From Hyphomicrobiales bacterium (GTDB lineage: Bacteria > Pseudomonadota > Alphaproteobacteria > Rhizobiales > Xanthobacteraceae): a DNA stretch of 37,472 nt. The translations under genes and the position numbers were made by a program. The notes below the pieces were generated by a model that worked only from the letters and a program-made list of their open reading frames with translations, did not search any database and was not told the origin of the DNA. Position 1 is the stretch's first letter, and every line of letters starts with the position of its first letter. The stretch is taken from NCBI GenBank assembly GCA_009377695.1, contig WHTP01000002.1, positions 1 through 37,472 of the forward strand, written 5' to 3'. Positions 8,224 to 16,539 of the stretch are shown here, piece by piece.

Positions 8224-8639
8224 GAGGCGGTACGATATCGCCCGCATAATGAAAGGCCCCGGGTCTGTGCCCGGGGCCTCGCGCTTGAAGGATGATAGAG
8301 TTTGCTCAATATCGCGACCGGTCCACCACCAAAGCCACCGAAGCGGTCGTTAATCCATGCGGTAGCGATGTGGAGATGCTGGTCGGCAACGAAAATCGCT
8401 CATTTGACGGGCTTGATGAATCGATCTCAGTTCGATCGATTGAGCGCGGCGAACGTGGTGCGTTGCGCGATGGTGCGCGCATAAGATGGTGCGCGCGTAA
8501 GGCGGATCGCGCCGGGCAACAAAGATGGGTTTCGCCATAACGCGTTATCCCACGCAAGTTTATGCCGCCTGCGTACACTCGGCTGCGTGTGACGCGCGCA
8601 AACGCGCTTACGACTCAACGCATTCTACGACGCGCGCCG
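8224..8639. other. Intergenic region with a terminator and a short tandem repeat
   Basis: About 416 bp between convergent genes. It holds the hairpin at 8254-8279 and a 16-bp tandem repeat at 8469-8500 (GATGGTGCGCGC[A/G]TAA twice). Short ORFs of up to about 90 codons on both strands have no domain signature and conflict with each other. No gene is supported. Confidence 0.6.
8254..8279 (+). terminator. Strong GC hairpin after the exported-protein gene
   Basis: A 10-bp perfect stem (AGGCCCCGGG and its complement) with a 6-nt loop begins 30 nt after the stop. No T-run follows, so it is a factor-assisted or weak intrinsic terminator, or an mRNA-protecting hairpin. Confidence 0.7.
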
Positions 8640-9209
8640 TCAGTCCTTGGCGCGCTCGACGTAGGAGCCGTCGGCGGTCATCACCACGATGCGGGTGCCG
8701 GTGCTGACGAAGGGCGGGACCATGGTGCGCACGCCGTTGGACAGCGTGGCCGGCTTATAAGACGAGGCCGCGGTCTGGCTCTTGATGGAGGGCTCGGTTT
8801 CCGTCACTTCGAGCGTCACTTTCTGGGGCAATTCCATCGATACCGGCAAGCCGTCATAGACCGCCATCGTCACCTTCATCTCGGGCTGGAGATAGGGCGC
8901 CTGGTCGCCGACCATGTCGGCCTGCAGCGTGATCTGGTCATAGGTCTCGCTGTTCATGAAGTGGAAGCCCTCGCCGTCCTGGTAGAGGAACTGGAAGTCC
9001 TGCTCCTCGACATGAGCGCGCTCGACCTGGTCGGTGGTCTTGTAGCGTTGGGCGGTTTTGACGCCGTCGCTGATGCGGCGCATGTCGATCTGCGTGGTTG
9101 GGGTGCCCTTGCCCGGGTGGAAGCTTTCAGCGTTCAGGACGACATAGAGTTTACCGTCGTCGAGTTCGAGGATATTGCCTTTGCGGAGCGAGCTGGCGAT
9201 GACCTTCAC
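8640..9209 (-). CDS. efp: Translation elongation factor P
   Basis: A 189-residue EF-P, the family's usual length, with the KOW-like N-terminal domain, the OB domain and the C-terminal OB domain ([38 protein letters not shown]). EF-P binds stalled ribosomes and relieves polyproline stalling. The modification loop has lysine 34 (FHPGKGTP), the residue beta-lysylated by EpmA/EpmB in other bacteria, and both modification enzymes are encoded nearby. The start is the GTG at 9209 ([12 protein letters not shown]), with AAGGA about 10 nt upstream; the much longer open frame through 10598 is only antisense to epmA. It is divergent from epmA across 129 bp. Confidence 0.95.
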   Translation of the reverse strand: MKVIASSLRKGNILELDDGKLYVVLNAESFHPGKGTPTTQIDMRRISDGVKTAQRYKTTDQVERAHVEEQDFQFLYQDGEGFHFMNSETYDQITLQADMVGDQAPYLQPEMKVTMAVYDGLPVSMELPQKVTLEVTETEPSIKSQTAASSYKPATLSNGVRTMVPPFVSTGTRIVVMTADGSYVERAKD

Positions 9210-9338
9210 GAACGAGCATCCTTGTTTGAGCAGAATTGGCGGCCGCTCCGAGTGGGCGGCCGACTGCAATGTCGGGGCGCAACATACTGATCCTGCGCCC
9301 GACTGCCAGCGATTTTCACGGGCTCGGGGCCTTTTCTG

Positions 9339-10379
9339 ATGGCCAATCGTCCCCGATTTTGGGCCCCCGAAACCCATGCCGAGCGCCGTCCCTTCCTGAT
9401 CGCCCGCAATGAAATCTCCCGGGCGGTCCGGGACCTGTTCGCGGGGCTGGAGTTCGTCGAGGTCGAGACCGCGACCCTCCAGACCTCGCCCGGCAACGAG
9501 ACGCATATCCACGCGATGCGGACCGAGCTCATCTCGCCCGCGGGCCGCGACCGGCGGTTTCTGCGCACGTCCCCGGAATTCGCTTGCAAGAAGCTCTTGG
9601 CGGCCGGCGAGCGGCGGATCTTCGAATTCGCCCGCTGCTTCCGCAATCGCGAACACGGTGTGCTGCATCATCCCGAGTTCACCATGCTCGAATGGTATCG
9701 CGCCCATGGCCAGTACGAGCCGCTCATGGACGACTGCATGGCGGTGATGGCCTGCGCCGCGCAGACTGCGGGCGCGCGGCAGTTCACGTTCCGCGACCGC
9801 AGCGCCAGCCCGTTCGCGGAGCCGGAGCGGATGACGGTCGCTGACGCATTCGACCGTTATGCGGGGATCGACCTGATGGCGGCGCTGCCGCCTGAGGGAC
9901 CCGACCGTCGGCATTTTGCGGCGATGGCGAACGAGGCGGGCGTGAACATCCCAACGGAGGACACGTGGGGCGATATCTTCAGCCGCGTGCTGGTGGAGAA
10001 GGTCGAGCCGCATCTCGGCATTGGCTCTGCGACCGTGCTCGACGAATATCCCGCCGTGATGTCGGCGCTGGCGCGTCCCAACATCCGCGACGCGCGCCTT
10101 GCTGAACGGTTCGAGGTCTATATGTGTGGCGTGGAGATCGCGAACGGCTTCGGCGAACTCATCGATGCGGTCGAGCAGCGCCGGCGGCTTGCCGCCGAGA
10201 TGGCGGAGAAGGAGCGCATCTACCGCGAACGCTATCCGATCGACGACGACTTCATCGCCGCGCTGCGGTCGATGCCGCCCGCATGCGGCGTCGCGCTCGG
10301 TTTCGACCGCCTGGTGATGCTTGCGACCGGCGCGCAGCGCATCGATCAGGTGATGTGGACGCCGGTGGATGTGTTGTGA
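9339..10379 (+). CDS. epmA: EF-P beta-lysine ligase EpmA (PoxA/GenX, lysyl-tRNA synthetase paralogue)
   Basis: A 346-residue class II aminoacyl-tRNA-synthetase-like catalytic domain without the N-terminal anticodon-binding OB fold, the hallmark of EpmA against LysS. Visible signatures are the motif 2 region [17 protein letters not shown] followed by [22 protein letters not shown], the substrate-pocket stretch [12 protein letters not shown], and motif 3 [12 protein letters not shown] near the C-terminus. It attaches (R)-beta-lysine to the conserved lysine of EF-P. It sits divergently beside efp, which supports the assignment. The ATG at 9339 lacks a strong Shine-Dalgarno sequence, but the protein start fits the family. 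Confidence 0.95.
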   Translation: MANRPRFWAPETHAERRPFLIARNEISRAVRDLFAGLEFVEVETATLQTSPGNETHIHAMRTELISPAGRDRRFLRTSPEFACKKLLAAGERRIFEFARCFRNREHGVLHHPEFTMLEWYRAHGQYEPLMDDCMAVMACAAQTAGARQFTFRDRSASPFAEPERMTVADAFDRYAGIDLMAALPPEGPDRRHFAAMANEAGVNIPTEDTWGDIFSRVLVEKVEPHLGIGSATVLDEYPAVMSALARPNIRDARLAERFEVYMCGVEIANGFGELIDAVEQRRRLAAEMAEKERIYRERYPIDDDFIAALRSMPPACGVALGFDRLVMLATGAQRIDQVMWTPVDVL

Positions 10380-10420
10380 ACGCGCGGCGGAGCTGAGGGC
10401 TTCTACCACGAGGCCCTGAA

Positions 10421-10559
10421 AATACCCTCCGTCATTCCGGGGCCGGCCGAAGGTCGGAGCCCGGAATCCATACTCCAGGTATTTCCGTATCTTGACCACC
10501 GTGGTTATGGATCCCGGACAGCCGCTCCGCGGCTTCCGGAATGACCACCGAGAGGTATT
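10421..10559. repeat. REP/BIME-like palindromic element between epmA and the hydrolase gene
   Basis: A 139-bp nested inverted repeat. Outer ends AATACC (10421) and GGTATT (10554-10559) pair, then GTCATTCCGG (10431-10440) pairs with CCGGAATGAC (10536-10545). Each half also contains its own smaller hairpin (ATTCCGGG with CCCGGAAT on the left). Sequences of the GTCATTCCGG...GGAATCCA type are common dispersed intergenic repeats in this bacterial group. Confidence 0.8.
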
Positions 10560-10613
10560 ACGAAGTCTGGTAGAGTTCTTCAGTCTAAAGAAACACAAAT
10601 CATGGGGAGAAAG

Positions 10614-11642
10614 ATGCGCCCATCGTTCATCGCCGCGCTGGCTACCGGTCTGCTCGTCAATTCAGCCTCGGCGCAACAGCCACTCACCTTACGCGACATG
10701 GGCTCGTTCCACGTCGGTGGACGCAAGGTCGAAGTGACCGGGCAGCCGGTCAAGGAGATCGTACGCGTCCCAGGCGGGCCCACGTCGAAGCTCGATCTCA
10801 ACGGCACCTATCATGTCGAGCACATGTACGCGCAGTACTTCCTGGTGCAGAACCGCAAGGGCCAGTGGCCGCTCCTGATGTGGCACGGCGGCGGGCTCAC
10901 CGGCGCCACTTACGAGACCACACCCGACGGCCGCGAGGGCTGGCGGGACATGATGATCCGGCGTGGCTGGGACGTCTACATCACCGATGCCACGGAGCGC
11001 GGCCGATCAGGTTTCGCTGCTCCCATGATCTGGAAGGACGATCCGATCTTCCTCACCGAGGTCGATCCTTGGCAGCGTTTCCGTATTGGTCCGGGCGCGG
11101 GCTCGTTCAATGCCGATCCCGCGAAGCGCAAGCTTTTGCCTGGAAACCAGTTTCCGATCGAGGCGTACGACAATTTCCTCAAGCAAATCGTGCCGCGCTG
11201 GCTGTCGACTGACAAGGCGATCCTCGACTCCTATGTTGCGCTGATCGACAAGGTCTGCCCGTGCGTGATCCTCGCGCACAGCCAAGGCGGCCACTTTGCT
11301 TTCCGTGCCGCGGAGCAGCGCCCGGATAAGGTCAAGGCCATGGTCTCGGTCGAGCCGGCTATCGGCGGCGGAGCGAGCGACGCCAAGGCAGTCAAGGACA
11401 TGCCGCTGCTGATCGTCTACGGCGACTACATCGATCAGGATCCGCGTTGGGTCGCATACCGCAAGGCGGCGCTGGCCTATGCAGATGCGATACGCGCGGC
11501 CGGCGGCAAGGTCGACGTGATGAGCCTGCCGGAGCAGGGCATCAAGGGCAACTCGCACATGATGATGATGGATAAGAACAACCGGGCGGTTCTCGATGTC
11601 ATCACCAAGTGGCTTGTCGACAATGGATTGGCGGAGAACTGA
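10614..11642 (+). CDS. Exported alpha/beta hydrolase (esterase-like)
   Basis: A 342-residue protein with a Sec signal peptide ([16 protein letters not shown], cleavage near residue 20), so probably periplasmic. The alpha/beta-hydrolase features are the oxyanion loop WHGGG (90-94), the nucleophile Ser223 in [11 protein letters not shown], an acidic residue after SVEPA and the late histidine in [14 protein letters not shown] pair sits just before the nucleophile strand. The substrate is unknown. The ATG at 10614 is preferred because GGGGAGA lies directly upstream; an in-frame ATG at 10602 would add four residues and bury that site. It lies between epmA and epmB beside a Bug receptor, suggesting a small catabolic pair placed inside the EF-P cluster. 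Confidence 0.85.
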   Translation: MRPSFIAALATGLLVNSASAQQPLTLRDMGSFHVGGRKVEVTGQPVKEIVRVPGGPTSKLDLNGTYHVEHMYAQYFLVQNRKGQWPLLMWHGGGLTGATYETTPDGREGWRDMMIRRGWDVYITDATERGRSGFAAPMIWKDDPIFLTEVDPWQRFRIGPGAGSFNADPAKRKLLPGNQFPIEAYDNFLKQIVPRWLSTDKAILDSYVALIDKVCPCVILAHSQGGHFAFRAAEQRPDKVKAMVSVEPAIGGGASDAKAVKDMPLLIVYGDYIDQDPRWVAYRKAALAYADAIRAAGGKVDVMSLPEQGIKGNSHMMMMDKNNRAVLDVITKWLVDNGLAEN

Positions 11643-11754
11643 GACCCGGGCCGGGCATGAACGCACCTGTTATTGCTGCGGCTTGAAGGCGCGCCCCGGG
11701 GGTACCTTGACATGATACCATCTCCGGGAGCTCGGCCAACAAGGGGCATTTCCA

Positions 11755-12726
11755 ATGATTGCATTTCGCAGGCTTTCCCACGCGGTTCTGATGTCTGGTT
11801 TCGCCAGTATCCTGGTTGCGGCGCCGGCGTCGGCGCAAACCTATCCATCGCAGAACGTCAACGTGATCGTGGCCTTTGCTGCCGGCGGCATCGCCGACGG
11901 GCTCGGCCGCTTGGTCGGGCAGAAGCTCGGCGAGCGCCTCAAGCAATCGGTTGTGATCGAGAACCGCGGCGGCGCCGGCGGCAATCTGGCGGCGCGCGCG
12001 GTGGCAACAGCGGCACCGGACGGGTACACGCTGCTCGCCACCACGACCGCGCTTGCGGTCAACGAGACCGCGTCGAAGAAGCGCGGCTACAACACCGAGG
12101 ACCTGCGTGCGGTGGCGATCGTCGCGATCAGCCCGGACGTGCTGGCGATCCATCCGTCGAATCCGGCCAAGGACCTCAAGGAGTTCGTCGCGAACGGCAG
12201 GAAGGCGAACTTTACCTATGCCAGCGCCGGGGTCGGCACCGCTCCGCATATCGGTGCGGAATATCTGTTCCGCGCGGTCGCCAAGGTGCAGTCGGTGCAT
12301 GTGCCGTTCACCGGCGGCGCGCCGGCGACCACGGCCGCGCTCGGTAATCATGTCAACGCGCTGGTGCTGACGCTGCCGACGGTGACGCCGCATATCCTGC
12401 AGGGACGCCTGCGCGGCATCGGCGTCGCCAGCGAGAAGCGCGTGCCGGCAGTGAAGGACGTTCCCACCTATCGCGAGATGGGGTTCGACGTGCTGTCCGG
12501 CTCATGGGTCGGCTTCTTTGCCCCGGCCAAGACGCCTGACGCGATCGTCCTGAAGCTGAACACCGAGATCAACGCGCTGATGAAAGCGCCTGACGTGCAG
12601 GCGAAGCTTGCGCAGATCGGGTTCGATCCAATCTTCAAGAATCTCCCCGAGACCGACGCGTATTTCAAAAGCGAAGTTGCCAATTGGGGCAAGATGGTGC
12701 GCGCCGCCGGCGTGACGAAGGATTAG
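11755..12726 (+). CDS. Bug/TctC-family periplasmic solute-binding receptor
   Basis: A 323-residue protein with a signal peptide ending ASAQ (about residue 28) and the Bug-family pattern: YPSQNVNVIVAFAAGGIADG at the mature N-terminus (the carboxylate-binding loop), VIENRGGAGGNLAARAVA, YASAGVGTAPHIGAEY and VPFTGGAPATTAALG. The family supplies substrate, often a carboxylate, to tripartite tricarboxylate transporters. No TctA/TctB is adjacent here; the nearest pair is about 5.9 kb downstream on the other strand. AAGGGGC precedes the ATG by 8-9 nt. It probably works with the neighbouring exported hydrolase, as an inference from position. Confidence 0.92.
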   Translation: MIAFRRLSHAVLMSGFASILVAAPASAQTYPSQNVNVIVAFAAGGIADGLGRLVGQKLGERLKQSVVIENRGGAGGNLAARAVATAAPDGYTLLATTTALAVNETASKKRGYNTEDLRAVAIVAISPDVLAIHPSNPAKDLKEFVANGRKANFTYASAGVGTAPHIGAEYLFRAVAKVQSVHVPFTGGAPATTAALGNHVNALVLTLPTVTPHILQGRLRGIGVASEKRVPAVKDVPTYREMGFDVLSGSWVGFFAPAKTPDAIVLKLNTEINALMKAPDVQAKLAQIGFDPIFKNLPETDAYFKSEVANWGKMVRAAGVTKD

Positions 12727-12735
12727 CGTTAGTCC

Positions 12736-12784
12736 CGTAGCAGGTAGGGCGGTCCCGGATTTCGCTGCGCTTATCCGGGCTACG
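12736..12784. repeat. REP-like palindrome before epmB
   Basis: CCCGGAT (12754-12760) pairs with ATCCGGG (12773-12779), framed by CGTAG (12736-12740) and CTACG (12780-12784). This resembles the dispersed intergenic repeat containing CCCGGATTTCGCTGCGCT seen widely in Bradyrhizobium-type genomes (recollection, not searched). Confidence 0.7.
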
Positions 12785-12844
12785 ACGGTGGACGGCACCG
12801 GCTCGACCGACTACATCCTCGCGCATGAAATGCGAGGATTGTTA

Positions 12845-13942
12845 ATGGCACGACAGACGGCAACCAGTCTGCGAGACCCGGCTGCATTGTTGGCGGCGGG
12901 ACTGATCCCGCCTGAACGGCTCGGCGAGCTTGAACGGGTCGCGGCGCGCTATGCGGTGTCGTTGACGCCCGACGTGGCTGCACTGATCGACGCCTCCGAT
13001 CCGCATGATCCGATCGCGCGACAGTTTATTCCTGATGCCGCCGAGCTCGAGCAGCGCGAGGGCGAGGCATCCGATCCCATCGGCGACGACGCGCACAGTC
13101 CAGTCGAAGGCATTGTGCACCGCTATCCCGACCGTGTGCTGCTCAAGCTCGTGCATGTCTGCCCGGTTTATTGCCGCTTCTGCTTCCGTCGCGAGATGGT
13201 CGGACCAGGCAAGCGGCAGTCGTTGTCGCGCGCCGCGCTCGCGGCGGCACTCGATTACATCCGCGCCGATCAAGACATCTGGGAGGTTATCCTGACCGGG
13301 GGCGATCCGCTGATCCTGTCGCCGCGCCGATTGCGCGAGGTCATGCGCGCGCTCGGCACGATCGAGCACGTCAAGATCGTCCGCGTGCATACGCGCGTGC
13401 CGGTGGCGGCGCCGGATCGCATCTCTGCCGAGCTCGTGCGGGCGCTGAAGGTTGCGGGCAAGAGCACCTATGTGGTGCTGCATGCCAACCATCCGCGCGA
13501 GCTGACGGAACGCGCGCGGGTGGCCTGCGCGCGCATCGTCGATGCCGGAATTCCGATGCTGAGCCAGAGCGTGCTCCTGCGCGGCGTCAATGATGACGCG
13601 AAGACACTCGGCGCGCTGATGCGCGCCTTCGTCGAGAACCGCATCAAGCCGTATTATCTGCACCACGGGGATCTCGCGCCGGGAACCGCGCATCTGCGCA
13701 CGACCATCGACGAAGGGCAGGCGTTGATGCGTGCGCTGCACGGGCGGCTCTCCGGCCTGTGCCAGCCCACTTACGTGCTCGACATACCGGGCGGTCACGG
13801 CAAATCGCCCATCGGGCCGAACTATCTGGAACCATTGCAAGGAGCGGAGGGCTACATCGCCGACGATTTCAAAGGCGGCCGGCACGTGTATGAGGGACCT
13901 GCGGCATCGGCGTGCGCGCCGCGCGATTTACAGCGCGATTGA
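12845..13942 (+). CDS. epmB: EF-P (lysine-34) lysyl-2,3-aminomutase EpmB, radical SAM
   Basis: A 365-residue KamA/YjeK-type protein. The radical SAM cluster is C106xxxC110xxC113 (CPVYCRFCF), preceded by HRYPDRVLLKLVHV and followed by the SAM-binding ILTGGDPLILS. Typical lysine-aminomutase segments are present: RVHTRVPVAAPDRI, LHANHPRELT, LSQSVLLRGVNDD and KPYYLHHGDLAPGTAHLR. It isomerises L-lysine to (R)-beta-lysine for EpmA. The short form and the efp/epmA neighbourhood argue for EpmB rather than a catabolic lysine 2,3-aminomutase. The ATG at 12845 has GAGG about 7 nt upstream. It is separated from epmA by the hydrolase and Bug genes and by two palindromic repeats. Confidence 0.93.
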   Translation: MARQTATSLRDPAALLAAGLIPPERLGELERVAARYAVSLTPDVAALIDASDPHDPIARQFIPDAAELEQREGEASDPIGDDAHSPVEGIVHRYPDRVLLKLVHVCPVYCRFCFRREMVGPGKRQSLSRAALAAALDYIRADQDIWEVILTGGDPLILSPRRLREVMRALGTIEHVKIVRVHTRVPVAAPDRISAELVRALKVAGKSTYVVLHANHPRELTERARVACARIVDAGIPMLSQSVLLRGVNDDAKTLGALMRAFVENRIKPYYLHHGDLAPGTAHLRTTIDEGQALMRALHGRLSGLCQPTYVLDIPGGHGKSPIGPNYLEPLQGAEGYIADDFKGGRHVYEGPAASACAPRDLQRD

Positions 13943-13983
13943 GGATCGTTAGACCTGATCCCTTCAAACGGGGGTCCGGCCGC

Positions 13984-15384
13984 ATGCAGTCCTACAACTT
14001 CACGCGTAGCGTTCCGGTCGAGGAGGGCTACGACGTCCTGGTCGCGGGCGGTGGACCGGCTGGCAGCGCGGCCGCGGTCTGCGCCGCGCGTCTCGGTGCG
14101 AAAGTGCTTCTGGTCGAGGCGACCGGATCGCTCGGCGGCATGTCGACGTCGGGGCTGGTGAACACGTTCGGCCCGATGGGTGATGGCGAGCGCACGCTTG
14201 TCGGCGGCTTCACCCGCGAGCTGATCGAGACCATGCACGAGCGCGGCTTTCTCGGGCCCGAGGTGACGCCGGAATACTGGATCACGCACTACAACCGCTG
14301 GATCCCGTTCGATCCCGAAGCACTCAAGCGCCTGCTTGACGAATACTGCGTCGAGGCCGGGGTCGAAATCCGCTACTTCACCCGCGTGATCGACGCCGAC
14401 GTCGAGGGACGTCAGGTCAACGGCGCGATCATCAGCAACGTCGAAGGGCTTCGCTTCATTAAGGCGAGGGCCTTCATCGACTGCACCGGCGACGCCGTAC
14501 TTGCCGCCGCCTGCGGCGCCGAGTGCAAGATTGCCGGACGCGACTGGCCGTTGCAGCCGGCGACGGTGTGCTCGACCTTCAGCGGGATCGATTGGGAGCA
14601 TCCCGCCTATCTCACGAACCGCGGCACCGATGCCGTCCGCGAGAAGGTCAAGGAAGAACACCTCCCGCAGGCGAATGCGGACGGACACTTCACGCATCCC
14701 GATTACTTCATCGCCGGCATGAAGAAGGTCGGCCACATGACCGGCAATCTGAATGCCGGTCACATCTACGGTCTTGACGGATTGAGCGTGAAGTGCCTGT
14801 CGGAGGGCATGATCTACGGCCGCAAGGTGGCCGTCGAATATATGGAGTTCTACCGCAAATACGTTCCCGGCTGCGAACGCATCGAGCTTGCCGCCACGTC
14901 GCCGGTGATGGGCGTGCGCGACACCCGCCGGATCGTCGGCGAGTTCGAGTTGACCGTCGAGCACTACAGCTCGGCGCGGAAGTTTCCCGATCAGGTCGCG
15001 GTCTACAACCGGCCCGCCGACGTGCATTCGACCAACAGTTCGAAAGAAGAGTTCGAGCGTTTCATGAAGGACATGCATGGTTCCGGGAAGCTTCCGCGCG
15101 GCAAGTCGGTCGGCATTCCCTACAGCATCCTGGTTCCGAGGGGCTGGGAGAACCTGTGGGTCGCGGGACGTTGTCATTCCAGCGACACCAAGGTGCATGG
15201 CTCGATCCGCGCCCAGTCGGCGGCGTTCCTGATGGGCCAAGCTTCCGCTACGGCGGCGGTGCAGTCGATGCACACCGGCCAGCCGGCCTGCGACCTCGAC
15301 ACGCTCGACCTGGTCGAGAGCCTGCGTGCGGCTGGTTCATACCTGCCGCAGGACACGCTCAGCCGGACCATGACGCGAAGCTGA
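13984..15384 (+). CDS. FAD-dependent oxidoreductase (FAD_oxidored family)
   Basis: A 466-residue flavoprotein. The N-terminal dinucleotide fold has GGGPAGSAAA (residues 22-30) and a beta-2 acidic end in LLVEATGSLGG, typical of the FAD_oxidored family. AFIDCTGDAVLAAACGAE and the C-terminal NLWVAGRCHSSDTKVHGSIR complete the FAD-binding pattern. The substrate is unknown. Its position 41 nt after epmB and 25 nt before a periplasmic receptor suggests co-transcription and a role in oxidising an imported organic compound. The start is the ATG at 13984; the open frame begins further up, but residues upstream overlap the epmB end. Confidence 0.85.
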   Translation: MQSYNFTRSVPVEEGYDVLVAGGGPAGSAAAVCAARLGAKVLLVEATGSLGGMSTSGLVNTFGPMGDGERTLVGGFTRELIETMHERGFLGPEVTPEYWITHYNRWIPFDPEALKRLLDEYCVEAGVEIRYFTRVIDADVEGRQVNGAIISNVEGLRFIKARAFIDCTGDAVLAAACGAECKIAGRDWPLQPATVCSTFSGIDWEHPAYLTNRGTDAVREKVKEEHLPQANADGHFTHPDYFIAGMKKVGHMTGNLNAGHIYGLDGLSVKCLSEGMIYGRKVAVEYMEFYRKYVPGCERIELAATSPVMGVRDTRRIVGEFELTVEHYSSARKFPDQVAVYNRPADVHSTNSSKEEFERFMKDMHGSGKLPRGKSVGIPYSILVPRGWENLWVAGRCHSSDTKVHGSIRAQSAAFLMGQASATAAVQSMHTGQPACDLDTLDLVESLRAAGSYLPQDTLSRTMTRS

Positions 15385-15409
15385 TGCCACAACTTATGCG
15401 AGAAACTCG

Positions 15410-16444
15410 ATGCCGGATTCGTGCAGGTGGGTGAGGGGACTTGTCGTCGCGGGCATCGCGCTGATCGCCGGCGGCGAGCACGCGAGCGCGTCCGATTTCT
15501 ATGCCGGCAAGACGGTCAACTTCATCGTCGGCACCGACGTCGGCGGCGGCTTCAGCATCTATGGGCGCATGCTCTCGCGCCATCTCGGCCGCTTCATTCC
15601 CGGCGCGCCGACGCTGGTCATGAAGAACATGCCGGGCGCCGGCGGCGCGACGGCGGCGACTTATCTCTATCGGATGGCACCGAAGGACGGCACCGTCATC
15701 GGCTCGGTATCGCCCAATGCCATTCTTGGCCGTCTGCTCGACGGCAATCTCAGCCAATACGACCCGACCAAGTTCCAGTATCTCGCGGGCGCGGAGCGCG
15801 GCACGCGGCTATGCATGACCTTCGCGCATTCGAAGACGCGGACATTCGAGGATGCGCTCAAGCAACGCACGGTCATCGGCGCGACCTCGGCCGGAAGCCC
15901 GACCCGCGAATATGCCGCGATGATCAAGCATTCGACCGGCGCGCAGTTTGACATCGTGAGCGGCTACAAGGGCCCGCCTGACCTGTTCCTGGCGATGTCG
16001 CGCGGTGAGATCGACGGTGTCTGCGGGCTCGACTGGGCGGCGCTGAAGTCGCAGCAGCCTGACTGGCTGCGCGAGAAGAAGCTCAACATTCTGATTCAGG
16101 CGTCGATCGAGCCCGATCCGGAACTCGCCAAGCTCGGCGTGCCGGTTCCGTGGCCCTACATCAAGAACGAGACCGATCGCCGCGCAGTCGAGGTGATGGT
16201 CGCGTTCCAGCAGGCGTTCGGAAAATCGTATCTGGTCCCGCCGGAAACGCCGGCCGACCGTGTGGCGATCCTGCGCCAGGCGTTCGCGGCGGTGCTCAAG
16301 GACAAGGAGCTGCTCGCCGACGCCGACAAGCTGCGCATCGAGATCACCGCGCAAAGCGGCGACGAGGTGCAGCGGGTCGTGCATAACGCTTACGCATCGA
16401 GCCCGGCCGTAATCGATCGACTGCGCAAGATCGTCGAGCCGTAG
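15410..16444 (+). CDS. TctC-like tricarboxylate transporter receptor
   Basis: A 344-residue exported protein: signal segment LVVAGIALIAGGEHASA, then DFYAGKTVNFIVGTDVGGGF at the mature start. It has the family motifs MKNMPGAGGATAATYL, KDGTVIGSVSPNAILG and VIGATSAGSPTREYA. It belongs to a divergent branch of TctC/Bug receptors in which the binding loop reads GTDVGGGFSIYGR. It starts 25 nt after the oxidoreductase and is probably co-transcribed with it. No permease lies in the same operon. A small hairpin follows the stop. Confidence 0.88.
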   Translation: MPDSCRWVRGLVVAGIALIAGGEHASASDFYAGKTVNFIVGTDVGGGFSIYGRMLSRHLGRFIPGAPTLVMKNMPGAGGATAATYLYRMAPKDGTVIGSVSPNAILGRLLDGNLSQYDPTKFQYLAGAERGTRLCMTFAHSKTRTFEDALKQRTVIGATSAGSPTREYAAMIKHSTGAQFDIVSGYKGPPDLFLAMSRGEIDGVCGLDWAALKSQQPDWLREKKLNILIQASIEPDPELAKLGVPVPWPYIKNETDRRAVEVMVAFQQAFGKSYLVPPETPADRVAILRQAFAAVLKDKELLADADKLRIEITAQSGDEVQRVVHNAYASSPAVIDRLRKIVEP

Positions 16445-16460
16445 CGCGTGTTGCACGCGC
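16444..16460 (+). terminator. Short GC hairpin at the receptor gene stop
   Basis: GCGCGTG pairs with CACGCGC across a 3-nt loop, starting at the last base of the stop codon. It is followed after 15 nt by CTTTT. It is a weak candidate terminator. Confidence 0.5.
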
Positions 16461-16506
16461 GATCAGAAATCCGCTTTTGGGATGATGCGCCCCTATTAGC
16501 ACGCAT

Positions 16507-16523
16507 GGTATTAATTCAATACC
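16507..16523. promoter_or_regulatory. AT-rich inverted repeat upstream of the frameshifted phosphodiesterase gene
   Basis: GGTATT (16507-16512) and AATACC (16518-16523) flank AATTC. The element lies 17 nt before the ATG at 16540 and overlaps the only AT-rich patch in this intergenic stretch, so it could be an operator or part of a promoter. GGAGG follows at 16526-16530. Confidence 0.35.
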
Positions 16524-16539
16524 GTGGAGGACGCGTCAT

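Noticed and set aside
8469..8500. 16-bp tandem repeat (GATGGTGCGCGC[A/G]TAA) as the start of a CRISPR-like array
   Set aside because: Only two units without spacers; probably a simple local duplication.
8640..10598. 652-codon minus-strand ORF covering efp and all of epmA
   Set aside because: Only the last 189 residues are EF-P; the rest is antisense to epmA, lacks motifs and arises from high GC content.
12842..15273. Long minus-strand ORFs (347 and 473 codons) opposite epmB and the FAD oxidoreductase
   Set aside because: Arg/His/Asp-rich shadow translations of well-supported plus-strand genes.
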